From: Fusicatenibacter saccharivorans
GTDB taxonomy: Bacteria > Bacillota > Clostridia > Lachnospirales > Lachnospiraceae
Assembly: GCF_027667425.1 (NCBI RefSeq)
Contig: NZ_JAQEGR010000007.1
Span: 130,921 to 194,920 of the forward strand
DNA length: 64,000 bases
Reading direction: 5' to 3'
Both the position numbers and the translations under genes were made by a program. Each line of letters starts with the position of its first letter. Positions within the stretch are counted from its first letter, which is position 1. A model generated the notes under the pieces. That model was not told where the DNA came from, made no database searches, and was given only the letters and a program-made list of their open reading frames with translations. This document shows, one piece after another, positions 1 to 10,200 of the stretch.

Positions 1-57
1 CCCCGTCGGCAAACGGGATAGGCGGTGTTCGTAAGAACATTTAACCCTTTTCTCGAG

Positions 58-87
58 AGCATCCACTTTGGAGTGGGTGCTTTCTTT
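58..87 (+). terminator. Rho-independent terminator of an upstream gene
   Basis: The stem AGCATCCAC/GTGGGTGCT closes on a four-base loop and is followed by TTCTTTTT. It ends a transcript that begins before the window. Nothing recognisable was found in bases 1-57 apart from a small TGTTC/GAACA hairpin. Confidence 0.75.
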
Positions 88-122
88 TTATATATTTATT
101 ATATCGCAGGGGTCTGGCATTT

Positions 123-854
123 TCAAGCATTTTCTTTCAATTGTTCTAATAGAATGTTTTTCGTATAATTTCCAATCTCTTTTTTCTCTTCCTTCGTAAG
201 CTCGCCCGGAATGATCGGCTTGCCGTACGTTACGGTAACGTGGGTACCGCGGATCTTCGGGAAATGTGCTTCCAGAATTTCTCTGGATCCGGAAATCGAA
301 AGCGGAATGATCGGGCAGCCGGTTTTCGTTGCCATCTTGAATGAACCGTTGTGGAACTCGCCGAGCTCCAGCTCGCTCTCCGTCTTGCCGCGGGTACCCT
401 CCGGGAAGATACAGATGGAAGTGCCGCTCTTGATCTCCTCACATCCGGAGAGAATCATCTGCAGACCCTGCTTGATGTCGGAACGGTCGAGAAACAGGCA
501 GTGGATGAGTTCCATCCAGTTCTTTAACAGCGGAATGCGTGAAAGCTCTTTTTTTGCGACAAATCCGCAGGAGCCCGGAACCGTTGTGTAGGTTACAAGG
601 ATATCAAAATAGCTGCGGTGATTGCCGATGTATAGAACAGCCCGGTCCTTCGGAATATTTTCCTGACCTTTTACGGTGACCTTCGTGCCGGAAAAAAACA
701 GAATTACGCGGAAAATCCAGCGGATCAGCGCACGGCTTACCTTGTCACAGACCTCCGGCTTTTTCTTCCGGATCAGAAGCAGAACAAGAAGCACCGGGAT
801 CGACAGAATCAGATACAGAAAAGCGGTCAGAATGACCAGAATAAAACGAATCAT
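123..854 (-). CDS. plsC: 1-acyl-sn-glycerol-3-phosphate acyltransferase (PlsC family)
   Basis: This 243-residue protein should transfer an acyl chain to the 2-position of lysophosphatidate at the cytoplasmic membrane, making phosphatidate for phospholipid synthesis. An N-terminal hydrophobic segment (about residues 5-27) anchors it. The family's catalytic NHX4D block is visible as NHRSYFD (about 78-84) and the glycerol-phosphate-binding block as FPEGTRGK (about 150-157). Length is normal for the family. The ATG follows AGAGGAGAAA at good spacing. It is transcribed alone, divergently from the PrcB-like/sipL pair. The exact acyl donor and acceptor cannot be read from sequence. Confidence 0.9.
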   Translation of the reverse strand: MIRFILVILTAFLYLILSIPVLLVLLLIRKKKPEVCDKVSRALIRWIFRVILFFSGTKVTVKGQENIPKDRAVLYIGNHRSYFDILVTYTTVPGSCGFVAKKELSRIPLLKNWMELIHCLFLDRSDIKQGLQMILSGCEEIKSGTSICIFPEGTRGKTESELELGEFHNGSFKMATKTGCPIIPLSISGSREILEAHFPKIRGTHVTVTYGKPIIPGELTKEEKKEIGNYTKNILLEQLKENA

Positions 855-909
855 GAATCTTTTTCTCCTCTTGGTAAAAATAGTGATATTCAGTTATTGC
901 GTACTTTTC

Positions 910-939
910 AGTATATGTCATATATGGGGCGGGTTGCAA
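910..939 (-). promoter_or_regulatory. Candidate sigma-A promoter for plsC
   Basis: On the minus strand TTGCAA and TATACT are separated by 18 bases, placing transcription start about 50 bases before the plsC ATG. Seen by motif only. Confidence 0.5.
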
Positions 940-972
940 TAACTTTCGTCTTTTTCGGAAAAAGATTTTGCG

Positions 973-1001
973 TCATAGAAGACTGTGGCCCGTCATACAA
1001 T
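973..1001 (+). promoter_or_regulatory. Sigma-E-like (mother-cell sporulation) promoter for the prcB-like/sipL pair
   Basis: CATACAAT at 994-1001 is an exact match to the sigma-E -10 consensus CATACAMT. Fourteen bases upstream, TCATAGA (973-979) matches the first five positions of the -35 consensus KMATATT. The spacing is in the accepted 13-15 range. It lies about 30 bases before the first gene of a pair that ends with the coat morphogenesis gene sipL, which fits mother-cell expression. Confidence 0.6.
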
Positions 1002-1031
1002 GGATAGAAAGAGCAGGAAGCGGCGTTTGGA

Positions 1032-1454
1032 ATGATGAAGAAAAAGAGACGGGGAAGAGTTCTTCTGGCGGCGGTGATTCTGATGCTCCTGGCATCGTGC
1101 CGGATCACAGATGTGAGCGAGGGCGAGCGGAAAGAACTGTCGTATGCGATTGTAAAGCCGGGCGATTTTCCGCCGGAAATCGATCAGATTTTGCGCAGGA
1201 AAAAAGAATCCGCGTTCCAGATGGCGTACGAGAGCGGGGACGATCTCTACATACTGCGCGGCTACGGAAAGCAGAAAAGCGGAGGCTTTTCTATACAGAT
1301 CGAAGAAGTATCGAAATCGGAAAACGCCGTTTTCGTGCGGACAAAACTCGTCGGACCTGCCGCAAAGGAGGAGCAGAAAGGCGCCGCCTCCTGCCCTTAC
1401 GTCGTGCTGAAAACGAAAGCGGCGGCGGGAATCTCAGTCGTATTTGAGGATTAG
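1032..1454 (+). CDS. PrcB-like small lipoprotein
   Basis: This is a 140-residue predicted lipoprotein. A charged N-terminus and a hydrophobic stretch lead to the lipobox LLASC (Cys near residue 23). The C-terminal half, with GYGKQKSGGFSIQI and a following V-x-T-x-L-x-G-P strand, resembles the C-terminal domain of PrcB, a partner of the PrtP protease in Treponema. Function in Firmicutes is unknown. It sits 15 bases before sipL and shares its sigma-E-like promoter, so a role in the mother cell during sporulation is inferred. Two adjacent ATGs (1032 and 1035) could start it. The upstream ribosome site is weak. Confidence 0.65.
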   Translation: MMKKKRRGRVLLAAVILMLLASCRITDVSEGERKELSYAIVKPGDFPPEIDQILRRKKESAFQMAYESGDDLYILRGYGKQKSGGFSIQIEEVSKSENAVFVRTKLVGPAAKEEQKGAASCPYVVLKTKAAAGISVVFED

Positions 1455-1469
1455 AGTGGGAGGAGCCTT

Positions 1470-3023
1470 ATGGATTTTGTAAAAAAGATTCTGCATCAGA
1501 TCAGCAGAAAAAGCGAAGCGGTGTCACAGATTACGTTTGATGAGGACTACAATGTGCCGGACGCACGGCCCGATGTGGGGCGGATGATTCAGAAAAAAGG
1601 CGAGGTGACGATCGGGGATGTGCAGATTTCGGAAGGAAAAGCGCGTGTATTCGGCGGCCTCGCCTTTCATCTGCTGTACGTCTCCGACGGCGAACGGCGC
1701 CGGATCTGCCAGCTCTCCGGCGAGCTTCCGATCGACGAGACGATCCATCTCGATGGTCTGACCGGCGGCGACAAGGTCTGCATCACCTGGGAAGTGGAAG
1801 ATCTGAACCTGCATCTCATCAACTCGCGGAAGCTGGGCGTGCGCGCGATCGTCACGCTGCACGCGTGGATCGAGGAACTGTGCGACCTTGCCGTGCCGAT
1901 GGAAATCCGCGGGGAGAGCGACGTCGCGGTAAAAAGGCAGGAATACCGCGTGGTTGAGCTTGCAGTGCAGAAAAAAGATGTGCTGCGTGTCAAAAAGGAG
2001 CTTACGATTCCGTCCGGCAAGCCGGAATTGCACGAGATTCTCTGGCAGGATCTGGAAGTGCGCGGTCTCGATCTCCGCTCTGAGGAGGGGCGGGTCAGTG
2101 CGCAGGGAGAACTCTTTGTCTTCTGCCTGTACAGCGACGGCGAGGAGGATCACCCGCTGCAGTGGGTGGAGCAGGCGCTCCCGTTCCAGGCAGAAGTGGA
2201 ATGCCAGGGCTGCATCTCCGAGATGATCCCGCGGATCGAAAGCACACTCGGCCAGACCACACTCGAAATCCAGCCCGATTCCGACGGCGAGGAGCGGGTC
2301 CTGCAGGCGGAGGCCGTACTCGAACTTGACATCTGTCTGTATCAGGAAGAAACCGTATCACTTCTGCAGGACGTTTACCATCCGCACCGAGAATGCATTC
2401 CAAAAGTGCAGGAGGAGACTTTGGAGAGCCTTCTGATCCGCAATTCCTCCAAATGCCGCCTGACCGACAAACTGCAGATGCGCGTGCCGAAAAATAAAAT
2501 TCTGCAGATTTGCCACAGCGACGGCAAAATCAAGATCGACGAGGAAAGAAACGTAGAAAACGGCATCGAAGTAACCGGTGTGGTGGAACTCAGGGCGCTC
2601 TATGTCGTGAGCGACGATGAAATGCCATTCTACGCCGCCGAAACCGCCCTCCCTTTCCGCCACACCATCGAAGTCCCGGAAATCGGACCGGACTGCCGCT
2701 ACGAACTCCAGTCCTCCATTGACCAGCTCTCCACAACCATGCCGGACAGCAGCGACATCGAAGCCAAAGTCGTACTGAACCTGAACGCCCTCGTATTCCG
2801 CCGTAGAAAAGAGATGGTAATGCAGTACGTCGAAGAAAAAGACCGAGATCCGGAAGAACTGCAAAGCCTCCCGGGCATCACCTGCTACTTCGTCAAGCCG
2901 GGGGATACCCTGTGGGATATCGCAAAGAAATTTTATACGACAACGGAAAAAATTCGGGAACTGAACGACCTTAAAACCGAAAATCTTACGCCGATGCAGC
3001 AGCTTTTAGTAGAGCGGGTATAG
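1470..3023 (+). CDS. sipL: SipL-type spore coat morphogenetic protein (SPOCS repeats plus LysM)
   Basis: This 517-residue protein has repeated SPOCS/DUF3794 domains (roughly residues 40-125, 180-275 and 330-430) and a C-terminal LysM domain containing YFVKPGDTLWDIAKKF. This is the architecture of Clostridioides difficile SipL, which binds SpoIVA through the LysM region and anchors the coat on the forespore, doing the job of Bacillus SpoVID. The start follows GGGAGGAG. It is second in a two-gene unit behind a sigma-E-like promoter and ahead of a strong terminator. Assignment rests on domain order. A generic DUF3794-LysM protein is the only alternative. Confidence 0.88.
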   Translation: MDFVKKILHQISRKSEAVSQITFDEDYNVPDARPDVGRMIQKKGEVTIGDVQISEGKARVFGGLAFHLLYVSDGERRRICQLSGELPIDETIHLDGLTGGDKVCITWEVEDLNLHLINSRKLGVRAIVTLHAWIEELCDLAVPMEIRGESDVAVKRQEYRVVELAVQKKDVLRVKKELTIPSGKPELHEILWQDLEVRGLDLRSEEGRVSAQGELFVFCLYSDGEEDHPLQWVEQALPFQAEVECQGCISEMIPRIESTLGQTTLEIQPDSDGEERVLQAEAVLELDICLYQEETVSLLQDVYHPHRECIPKVQEETLESLLIRNSSKCRLTDKLQMRVPKNKILQICHSDGKIKIDEERNVENGIEVTGVVELRALYVVSDDEMPFYAAETALPFRHTIEVPEIGPDCRYELQSSIDQLSTTMPDSSDIEAKVVLNLNALVFRRRKEMVMQYVEEKDRDPEELQSLPGITCYFVKPGDTLWDIAKKFYTTTEKIRELNDLKTENLTPMQQLLVERV

Positions 3024-3030
3024 TAGGAAA

Positions 3031-3087
3031 AGACAGCCTCCTGCCTTAAGAATGGAGTCAATCCATCAGGCAGGAAGCTGTCTTTTT
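3031..3087. terminator. Bidirectional terminator between sipL and immA-like gene
   Basis: A 14-base arm GACAGCCTCCTGCC (3032-3045) pairs with GGCAGGAAGCTGTC (3069-3082), with a smaller TGGA/TCCA pairing inside. It is followed by TTTTT on the plus strand and preceded by AAAA, so it can stop the convergent genes on both strands. Confidence 0.85.
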
Positions 3088-3101
3088 GTGAGTTAACGAA
3101 A

Positions 3102-3551
3102 TTACAATATTTTGATATGAGAAGCTTTTAAATCAATCAATCTTTGCGCATAGCCCGTAATCCGTGATATCTGCTCTGAGGTATAGCCCGCAGAAAGATA
3201 TTCTGAGAAAGTGTCATCAGGCAGGAGCAGCTCAATGGCAAAGGTATCAGCTTCGGTTTCATATTCTGCCGTTTTTAAATGAGTTCTGGTATCCATAAAG
3301 ATGGCATTTGCCTTTTTATGGAGAAACAAATGCCCAAGTTCGTGTGCCAGAACCAGTGTGCGCTCCTGCTCGGAAAGAGTTTCATCGAGATAGATGATAT
3401 GGTTTCTCTGAAAATACTGATAAAAACCACGGACTCCGCTTAAAGGAGCATCCACGAGAATCACATTCAGTCCACGGACAATTTCAAAAGGATTCCGTGA
3501 CTGGAATCGGTGAGCGATCTGATTCGCTCTTTTTTTTATGTCCATAGACAT
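3102..3551 (-). CDS. immA: ImmA/IrrE-family metallopeptidase
   Basis: This 149-residue protein carries the zinc-metallopeptidase motif HELGH (in LAHELGHLFLH, about residues 71-81) and a downstream Glu-containing segment typical of the ImmA/IrrE family. ImmA of ICEBs1 cleaves the ImmR repressor and so derepresses genes after DNA damage. Here the gene overlaps the stop codon of the XRE repressor gene by one base (TGATG), the same partner order as immR-immA. The start could be ATG 3551 or ATG 3545. The second has the better distance from AAGGA. Role as an anti-repressor of the neighbouring island is inferred. Confidence 0.85.
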   Translation of the reverse strand: MSMDIKKRANQIAHRFQSRNPFEIVRGLNVILVDAPLSGVRGFYQYFQRNHIIYLDETLSEQERTLVLAHELGHLFLHKKANAIFMDTRTHLKTAEYETEADTFAIELLLPDDTFSEYLSAGYTSEQISRITGYAQRLIDLKASHIKIL

Positions 3552-3967
3552 CAGTCCTTTTTATATTTTTTCGGTGTGTATTTTTCTTTGTTCTTCTTTT
3601 TTGCGAGTTCCATACCGATCTGCATTGCCGAAAGAATGGAATCGATGGCTTCCGGGGAAGCGGGATCGCCGTCAAACATCAGCCCCTCCTGAGAAAGAAG
3701 CTGTTCTTTGGTGCGGGCGAGGATTTTTTCAATATCCCGTTCGTCACGGGAAGTCAGTACCGGATCTGGTGCAGGTTCCTCTCCGTACATCAGATATTGA
3801 GGGGAAAGACTCAGATAGTCGGCAATTTTGGAAAGACGCTCAGCGGGGAAGGATCCTTTTTTTAGCTGACCGACATAACCGTTGGAAAACCCAAGGTCTT
3901 TTTCCAGCTTCGATATTGGAATTTTCCGCTCTTTACAGATTTGCTTTACACGTTCTACGCAGTTCAT
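3551..3967 (-). CDS. XRE-family (ImmR-like) transcriptional repressor
   Basis: This 138-residue protein has an N-terminal Cro/cI helix-turn-helix (about residues 5-60, including the SNGYVGQLKKG recognition-helix region) and a C-terminal acidic and basic region without a LexA-type peptidase. It is transcribed divergently from the giant RHS gene and its ATG follows GGAGG. With the adjacent ImmA-like protease it forms a classic mobile-element switch. The intergenic region holds at least five TAGAGAA boxes that are its likely operators. Target genes are inferred from position. Confidence 0.88.
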   Translation of the reverse strand: MNCVERVKQICKERKIPISKLEKDLGFSNGYVGQLKKGSFPAERLSKIADYLSLSPQYLMYGEEPAPDPVLTSRDERDIEKILARTKEQLLSQEGLMFDGDPASPEAIDSILSAMQIGMELAKKKNKEKYTPKKYKKD

Positions 3968-4012
3968 AACATACCTCCAATAAAAAAAATAGATAAAAGC
4001 CTAAAAAATGTA

Positions 4013-4041
4013 TTGACAAAATAGAGAATACTCTATATAAT
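4013..4041 (+). promoter_or_regulatory. Consensus sigma-A promoter driving the RHS gene
   Basis: TTGACA (4013-4018) and TATAAT (4036-4041) are separated by exactly 17 bases, a perfect consensus. The spacer contains TAGAG-AATA-CTCTA, an inverted repeat where a bound repressor would block polymerase. The leader to the ATG is about 170 bases. Confidence 0.8.
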
Positions 4042-4140
4042 GAGATCAAATTTAGAGAAAAACCTAAAGATAGAGAAGATTATATTTCTATATTAGAGTT
4101 TCCATAGAGAAAAGTCAATAGGTGATTCTCTAAATTTAGA
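4022..4140. promoter_or_regulatory. Cluster of TAGAGAA operator boxes
   Basis: Exact TAGAGAA occurs at 4022, 4053, 4071 and 4105, and its complement TTCTCTA at 4126-4132. Near matches lie at 4029-4035 (complement) and 4094-4100. A perfect 12-base palindrome TCTAAATTTAGA is at 4129-4140. The boxes surround the RHS promoter, in the gap between the repressor and the RHS gene. They are the probable binding sites of the XRE repressor. This is an inference from position and repetition. Confidence 0.65.
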
Positions 4141-4216
4141 ACTTTATCAGAAGCGCGCAGATAAAGTATTTACGAAACCAGAAACAATACAGGATGAAGA
4201 AAAAGGAGAAATTAAA

Positions 4217-7200
4217 ATGAGTCAGAAAACAGATCGCGTAATCGCGGAAATTTTACAGAAACGAGACCGTTTTACCAAAAACTTCCGAACAGAAAATCAT
4301 GGCGGTGCAGCCGTCATTTACGGATACCCGGTTCATTATAAAGAAGGAGAAGAGTGGAAGGAAATTGATAACAGACTGGAAAAAACAGAAAACGGTTATC
4401 AGAACCATGCATCCCGGGTAAAAGTCCATTTTGCAGAAAGCAGTAATGCAAATGAAATGGTTACTATTGAAAAAACGGGAAGAAAACTGAGCTGGGGATT
4501 TCTGGCAGAAAAGCAGAAAAAACAGAACATCCGAAGCCAGGCGGCAGTACAGGCACAGAAGCGTGAAGCTGTATTTCAGCCGGAAAATCTCTATCCGACA
4601 GAAGAAGGAATGCAGAACAGAGCCGCAGTGCAGAAAACAGAAGAAAAAAGCGTGGAGCAGGAAAATCAGGAAAAAATGAGTGTTCCGGGTCTTGTGGCTG
4701 CCGGACATTATGCAGAGATTGCAGAGAATGTAGATCTCGAATACAAAATCATCGGAGAACAGGTAAAAGAAAACCTGATCTTAAAATCGGTAAAAGCAGC
4801 AGCTCTTGAATATTCGTTTTCCCTGCAGTTCCCGGGGATGATGATTGTCATTCGGGAAGACGGAGGAATTGACCTGATTGATGAAGAAACAGAAGAAGTT
4901 TTTTATTATTTTGCCCCGCCGTGTATGTACGATGCAGCCGGAAATTATTCGGAACAGGTACACTATGAACTGGAAACCGATGCGGAGCAGCATTGCAGTA
5001 TTTTAAGCGTCGTACCGGATCAGACATGGCTTCAGGACGAAAACCGAGTATATCCGGTTGTGATTGATCCATCGGCAGAAACCTCGAAAACAAATAGGGC
5101 AATTGACGATACGTTTGTCCGAGAAAAAAGTCCGGACAGCGCGGTGGTAGCTTCTTATGGTTCTTTTACCGTAGGCCATAACCGGGAATATGGAAAATGC
5201 CGTTCTTTCCTGAAATTTACCAGCTTGCCTGCAATGGAACCTGGAGCGGTTATCTACGATGCAAAAATCTATGTATGGCAGTACCGGTATTCTTCGGACA
5301 GCAACCAGCCGTTTTTTATTACCGCCCATAAAGTAACGGGAGGATGGAATCCGGGATCAACCACATGGAACAATCAGCCGGCATATCAGTCGAATGTACT
5401 GGATTACTGCAGTGTAAAGCAGGTACAGTCCGGTAATACAATTACCGTTACACCGTGCGGATTCAACGTAACAAAACTGGTGCGTGAGTGGTACAACACA
5501 GGGGTAAATCATGGAATTGTTATCACGGCACAGAATGAGACACCATATCAGGAAGCCGTTTTCATTTCTTCTGATTATCCATCCAATAACTCTTATGGAA
5601 TTACTTCCGAGTATTTCCCGCAAGGAATCTTTTATTACCGTAGTACAACAGGACTCGAGGACTATTACAGCTACCATGAGCAGGATGCCGGACGCGCAGG
5701 CCATGGCTATGTTAATGACTTCAATGGAAACCTTGTATGGGTGCATGAAGATGCGTCAACCAGCGGTGGGCTGCTGCCGATTCATATCCGTCATGTGTAT
5801 AATCTGTCAGAACGGAGTAAAAACAACCGTATGGGAAAAGGCTGGAGAATGAACTTCATCCAGGAAATGGAAGCCACAGGAAACGCAAACTTCCCGTATG
5901 TCTACACAGATGGAGACGGAACCCGACATTACTTTTATAAAGACACAGCGGATGGAAATAAATTAAAGGATGAAGATGGCTTTGGATATGAGCTGACGCA
6001 GACAAGTTCTTCTGACGGAGATTCTTATTACATCATGAAGGACAAAAACGGCTGGGAATATGCGTTTGGTCAGGACAAATACATGCGGAGTATCAAGGAT
6101 TCCAACGGAAATCTGCAGAAAGCGCAGTATGGTCCGTCCACAGCAGGTAACTATCTGGCATATCTGATTGATCCTACCGGTGCAAGAATGGACTTCAGAT
6201 ATGGAAAAGATAATAATCTGGGCAATCTGAATGCGAATGGAAGAAGCATTTATTTTTCCTATGACAGTGCAGGACATCTGACCAGAATTAGTTATCCGGA
6301 TAATAAAAGTACGGAATTTTTCTACGATGGAGATATTCTGGTGAGCGTACAGAATAATGATGGGCGACAGATTTCATATAAGTACCAGGATGACTGCGGA
6401 GTAAAACGAGTGTCAGAAGTTTTTGAACATACAGGACCACAGAATGGGCAGAGAATGAAAATTTCCTATCGAAATGGAAATACTACGGTGTTTGAAACAC
6501 AGGGATTGGATGGAGAAATCAGTCGGACAGGTGATAATCGAAAGTTTACCTACCACTTTGACAATTTCGGCTGCCCGGCGGATGTGTCGGATGAAGATGG
6601 TGCTGCAAACAGTTATCAGTTTTTACGGGAAGGACGAAAGAATAACAAGCTGAGCATGACAGGAACTTTACAGAAAGCCGTCAGGAACCGAATGGATCCA
6701 GAACCATTTTTATTACAGTGGAATCAGATTAACACAGGAAATGAAAATGCAGTTATTGGATTTAGAGCGTTAGGGGGATTCCCTTCGGGAACTTTTTGTA
6801 CAATAAATAAAGATACCGTAAATGGTAGATATGGATACTCTAAAACGTATACGTTAGAAAAAGGAACTTATACTTTTTCCTGTTATGTTAAGGTTGAAAA
6901 ATGTGTACCAGATCCGGAGAAAAAGCGTTCCGAATGCGGTGCCGGAATTTTACTTTCTTCCGGAAATACAGAGAAAATGGATCTGGTAACAGAGGTGAAA
7001 GATACAGATTCGGATGAATGGACTCGTGTATCGGTAACTATTACGATTGCATCTCAGACGGAGGTAACTACCGCGTTTTTCTTGGATAATATGCAGGGAT
7101 GGGCTTGTTTTTCCTGTTTCCAGTTGGAAAAATCAATGGCAGCAAACAAATTTAACATGCTGCACGATGCATTTTTCGAAGATACATTTGACACAACAGG

Positions 7201-10200
7201 GGAATATGGCTGGAAATTAAGTCAGGGAGAAAGTGCAGACCAGATTGTAACAGATTCAGTTAAAGGTAAATGTGCAAGATTACGAGGTAACTTGTCCAAA
7301 GATAAGAGCCTGATGCAAACCGTAAAGGTGAGCGGAAAAGAAGGCGATGTATTTGTGCTCGGATGCAGTGTGAAAGCAGACGCCATTCCGGGCCGAACCT
7401 TCCGTGTTCGTGCAGTGGTTCATTTTACCGACAAAACAACGACAGAGACAATTGTGAACTGCAATCCGTATGTGACAGAGTGGCAGTTTGTCAATGGCGT
7501 AATCCTGACCAGGAAAGATGGTTCCACAACAAATAAGACCTACGAATCCATTCAGATCTATCTCGAATACCAGAAACAGCAGAATGATGCATTCTTTACC
7601 GGCTTACAGCTGATCCGTGATGATGCGGAAAGTTACGTGTATGATGCAAATGGAAATATTGTAAGTGCCAAGACAGCAGCGGAGCAGAATGCATTTATCT
7701 GCAACAAAACAGACCTGCTTTCCAAAATGGTTAAAGTGACCGGCTCTTCGTTTGAGTATGAATATGATGGAAAGAAAAATATGACAGCGGCAAGAAATTC
7801 AGAGGGAGTTCAGTACCGTTATACCTATGATAACAAGGGAAATCCGCAGGACGTAGTGATTCATCATGACAGGGTAAGTACGTCGGTAATGGCTGGCAGA
7901 AGTTATTATATTCGCCACAGAAAATCTGGTAAGTATATCGATGTAAAAGATGCATCTAATAAAGATGGAGCAGCAGTTCAGCAGTATGAGTTTTCGGGAA
8001 GTTCGGAGCAGAAATGGCGTATTGAGGATGCCGGAGAAGGATATATTATTTTCAAAGCATTTGACGGAAATGAGACATATGTACTGGATATCGGAACGGA
8101 TGCAAATGGGGCAAAGGCGAAGTTAGCTGCATACGCAAACAAAGATTCACAGAAATTTCGTATCAAACCAGTAGGAGAAGGAATGTATTTGATCACAAGT
8201 AAAATTTCTAAGGACAAAAAAGCGATTGATCTTCCGAGAGCACAGCTTGATAATTCGATTCAGTTACAGATTTGGGATCAGTCAGAAACACATCCGAATC
8301 AGCAGTGGTATTTTGAGCCTGTTGCATATGAACGAAAGAGTGACCAGCCGATTTCCGGCGGGATTTATATGATGCGTCTTGGATACAGTGGACAGTATAT
8401 GCAGGTAAATGGAACAACAGCGGGATCAACAGTTGTTCAGAATCGGTATTTAGGAAAAGAAGCACAGATGTTTCTGATTCATGGAGATGAAACAGGTGGA
8501 TTTTTCCTGGAACCGGCCAATGCAGAGGGAAAAGCACTTTCTATGGCTTCGGATGGAACACTCACGCTGCAGGTGAAAAATACATCGGACAGCAAACAGA
8601 AATTCTGGTTTGAAGTGAGTGAAGAGGATAAAAATAATTATTGCATCAAACAGAACAGCCGGTATTTTATGATTCCAAGTCTCTCACATGAAGAGAATAC
8701 AGCAATTAACGGAGCATATCCAACAGTAGAAGCCATGAGTCCACAGGAATTTATTTTGGAGAAATGCAGCGAACGTATGACGGCGCAGTATACCTACACG
8801 GCAACCGGCCGAAATGTAAAAACACTGACAGATGCCAGAGGATTTGTAACAACAAACGAATACGACAGCAAAGAACGCCTGCTGACGGGAGTTACCGATG
8901 CAAAAGGGAATAAGGTAACGTATACGTATGATACCAAGAATGACCTTCTGACCGGTGCGACGGCTTCTGATGGAACAAATACGGTAAAACTGGGTTATAC
9001 GTATGATGAAGGTGACCGGTTAAAAACGATTGCCCACAATGGATTCGAGTATACCTATGAATATGATTTCCTCGGAAATCAGACCAGAATTCTGGCAGGC
9101 GGAAATGCACTGGAAGAATACGATTATCTTCCGTCGGACGGACCGCTCAGCGAAGTAAAGTATGCGACAGGAGAAGTGCTGAAAAACAGCTATGACAAGT
9201 ACGAGCAGATCGTGGAGCAGAAGTGGAATGGAACGACAGTCTTCCGAAATATCTATGATGACTATGGAAATGTATTTTACCATGAGGATCTGGAAAACGA
9301 CAGAAAGATTTTCTTTGACTATGACATGATCCAGAGAATGGCAGGATACCGCACAACAGATGGAGAAACGGCGCGCATTCAGTATGACAACAAGAACAGA
9401 CGCACAGGCATGGTACATCAGATTGATGACAGCAAAATTTCAACATCGTGCGTATTTGGAGAGGTTGGAAAAGCACAGGCACCGGATGTGATTTATCAGA
9501 TCAAGGTAAATGATGCAGTCAAAATTTCGTATACCTTTGACACGTTATGTCGTGTTACCAGAAAAACCATTCATCTGAAGGACAAAACATATCCGGTCGA
9601 CTATACCTTTGTGCCGGGAAGAAAAGCGGGAATTACAACCTTGCTTCTCAAAGAAATCAACAATAACGGAAAGAAACTGTCCTTTGTTTATGATGCTGTG
9701 GGAAATATTGTTACGATTTCCGAGAATGGTGTTCAGAAAGTAAAATATACGTATAATGCTTTGAGTGAACTGACCCGTGTGGATTCTGCATGGGAAAATA
9801 AGAGTATTACGTATACCTACGATGCCGGAATGAATATGACGTCCAGAAAAGAGTATTCCTATACAACGGGAGCACTGGGCAATGCGGTAAAGACAGATCT
9901 GTTTACCTACCGTGCTTCAGGATGGAAAGATCAGCTTATTTCCTATAATGGCAGCAGCATTTCCTATGATGCGGTCGGCAACATTACAGCTTATCAGGGA
10001 AGAACACTGACCTGGTACAGAGGAAGCCTGCTGCAGAGTCTGACCTTAAACGGAAAGAAAGCAGTTTACCATTACGACAGCGAAGGACACAGAGTCCAGT
10101 GGAAAGACCTGAACGGAATCAGCCATAAGAACTACTGGTGCGGAAACAAACTGATGGGAACGAAGTATGGAGATGTACTGGTTCAGTTTGTTTACGGTGC

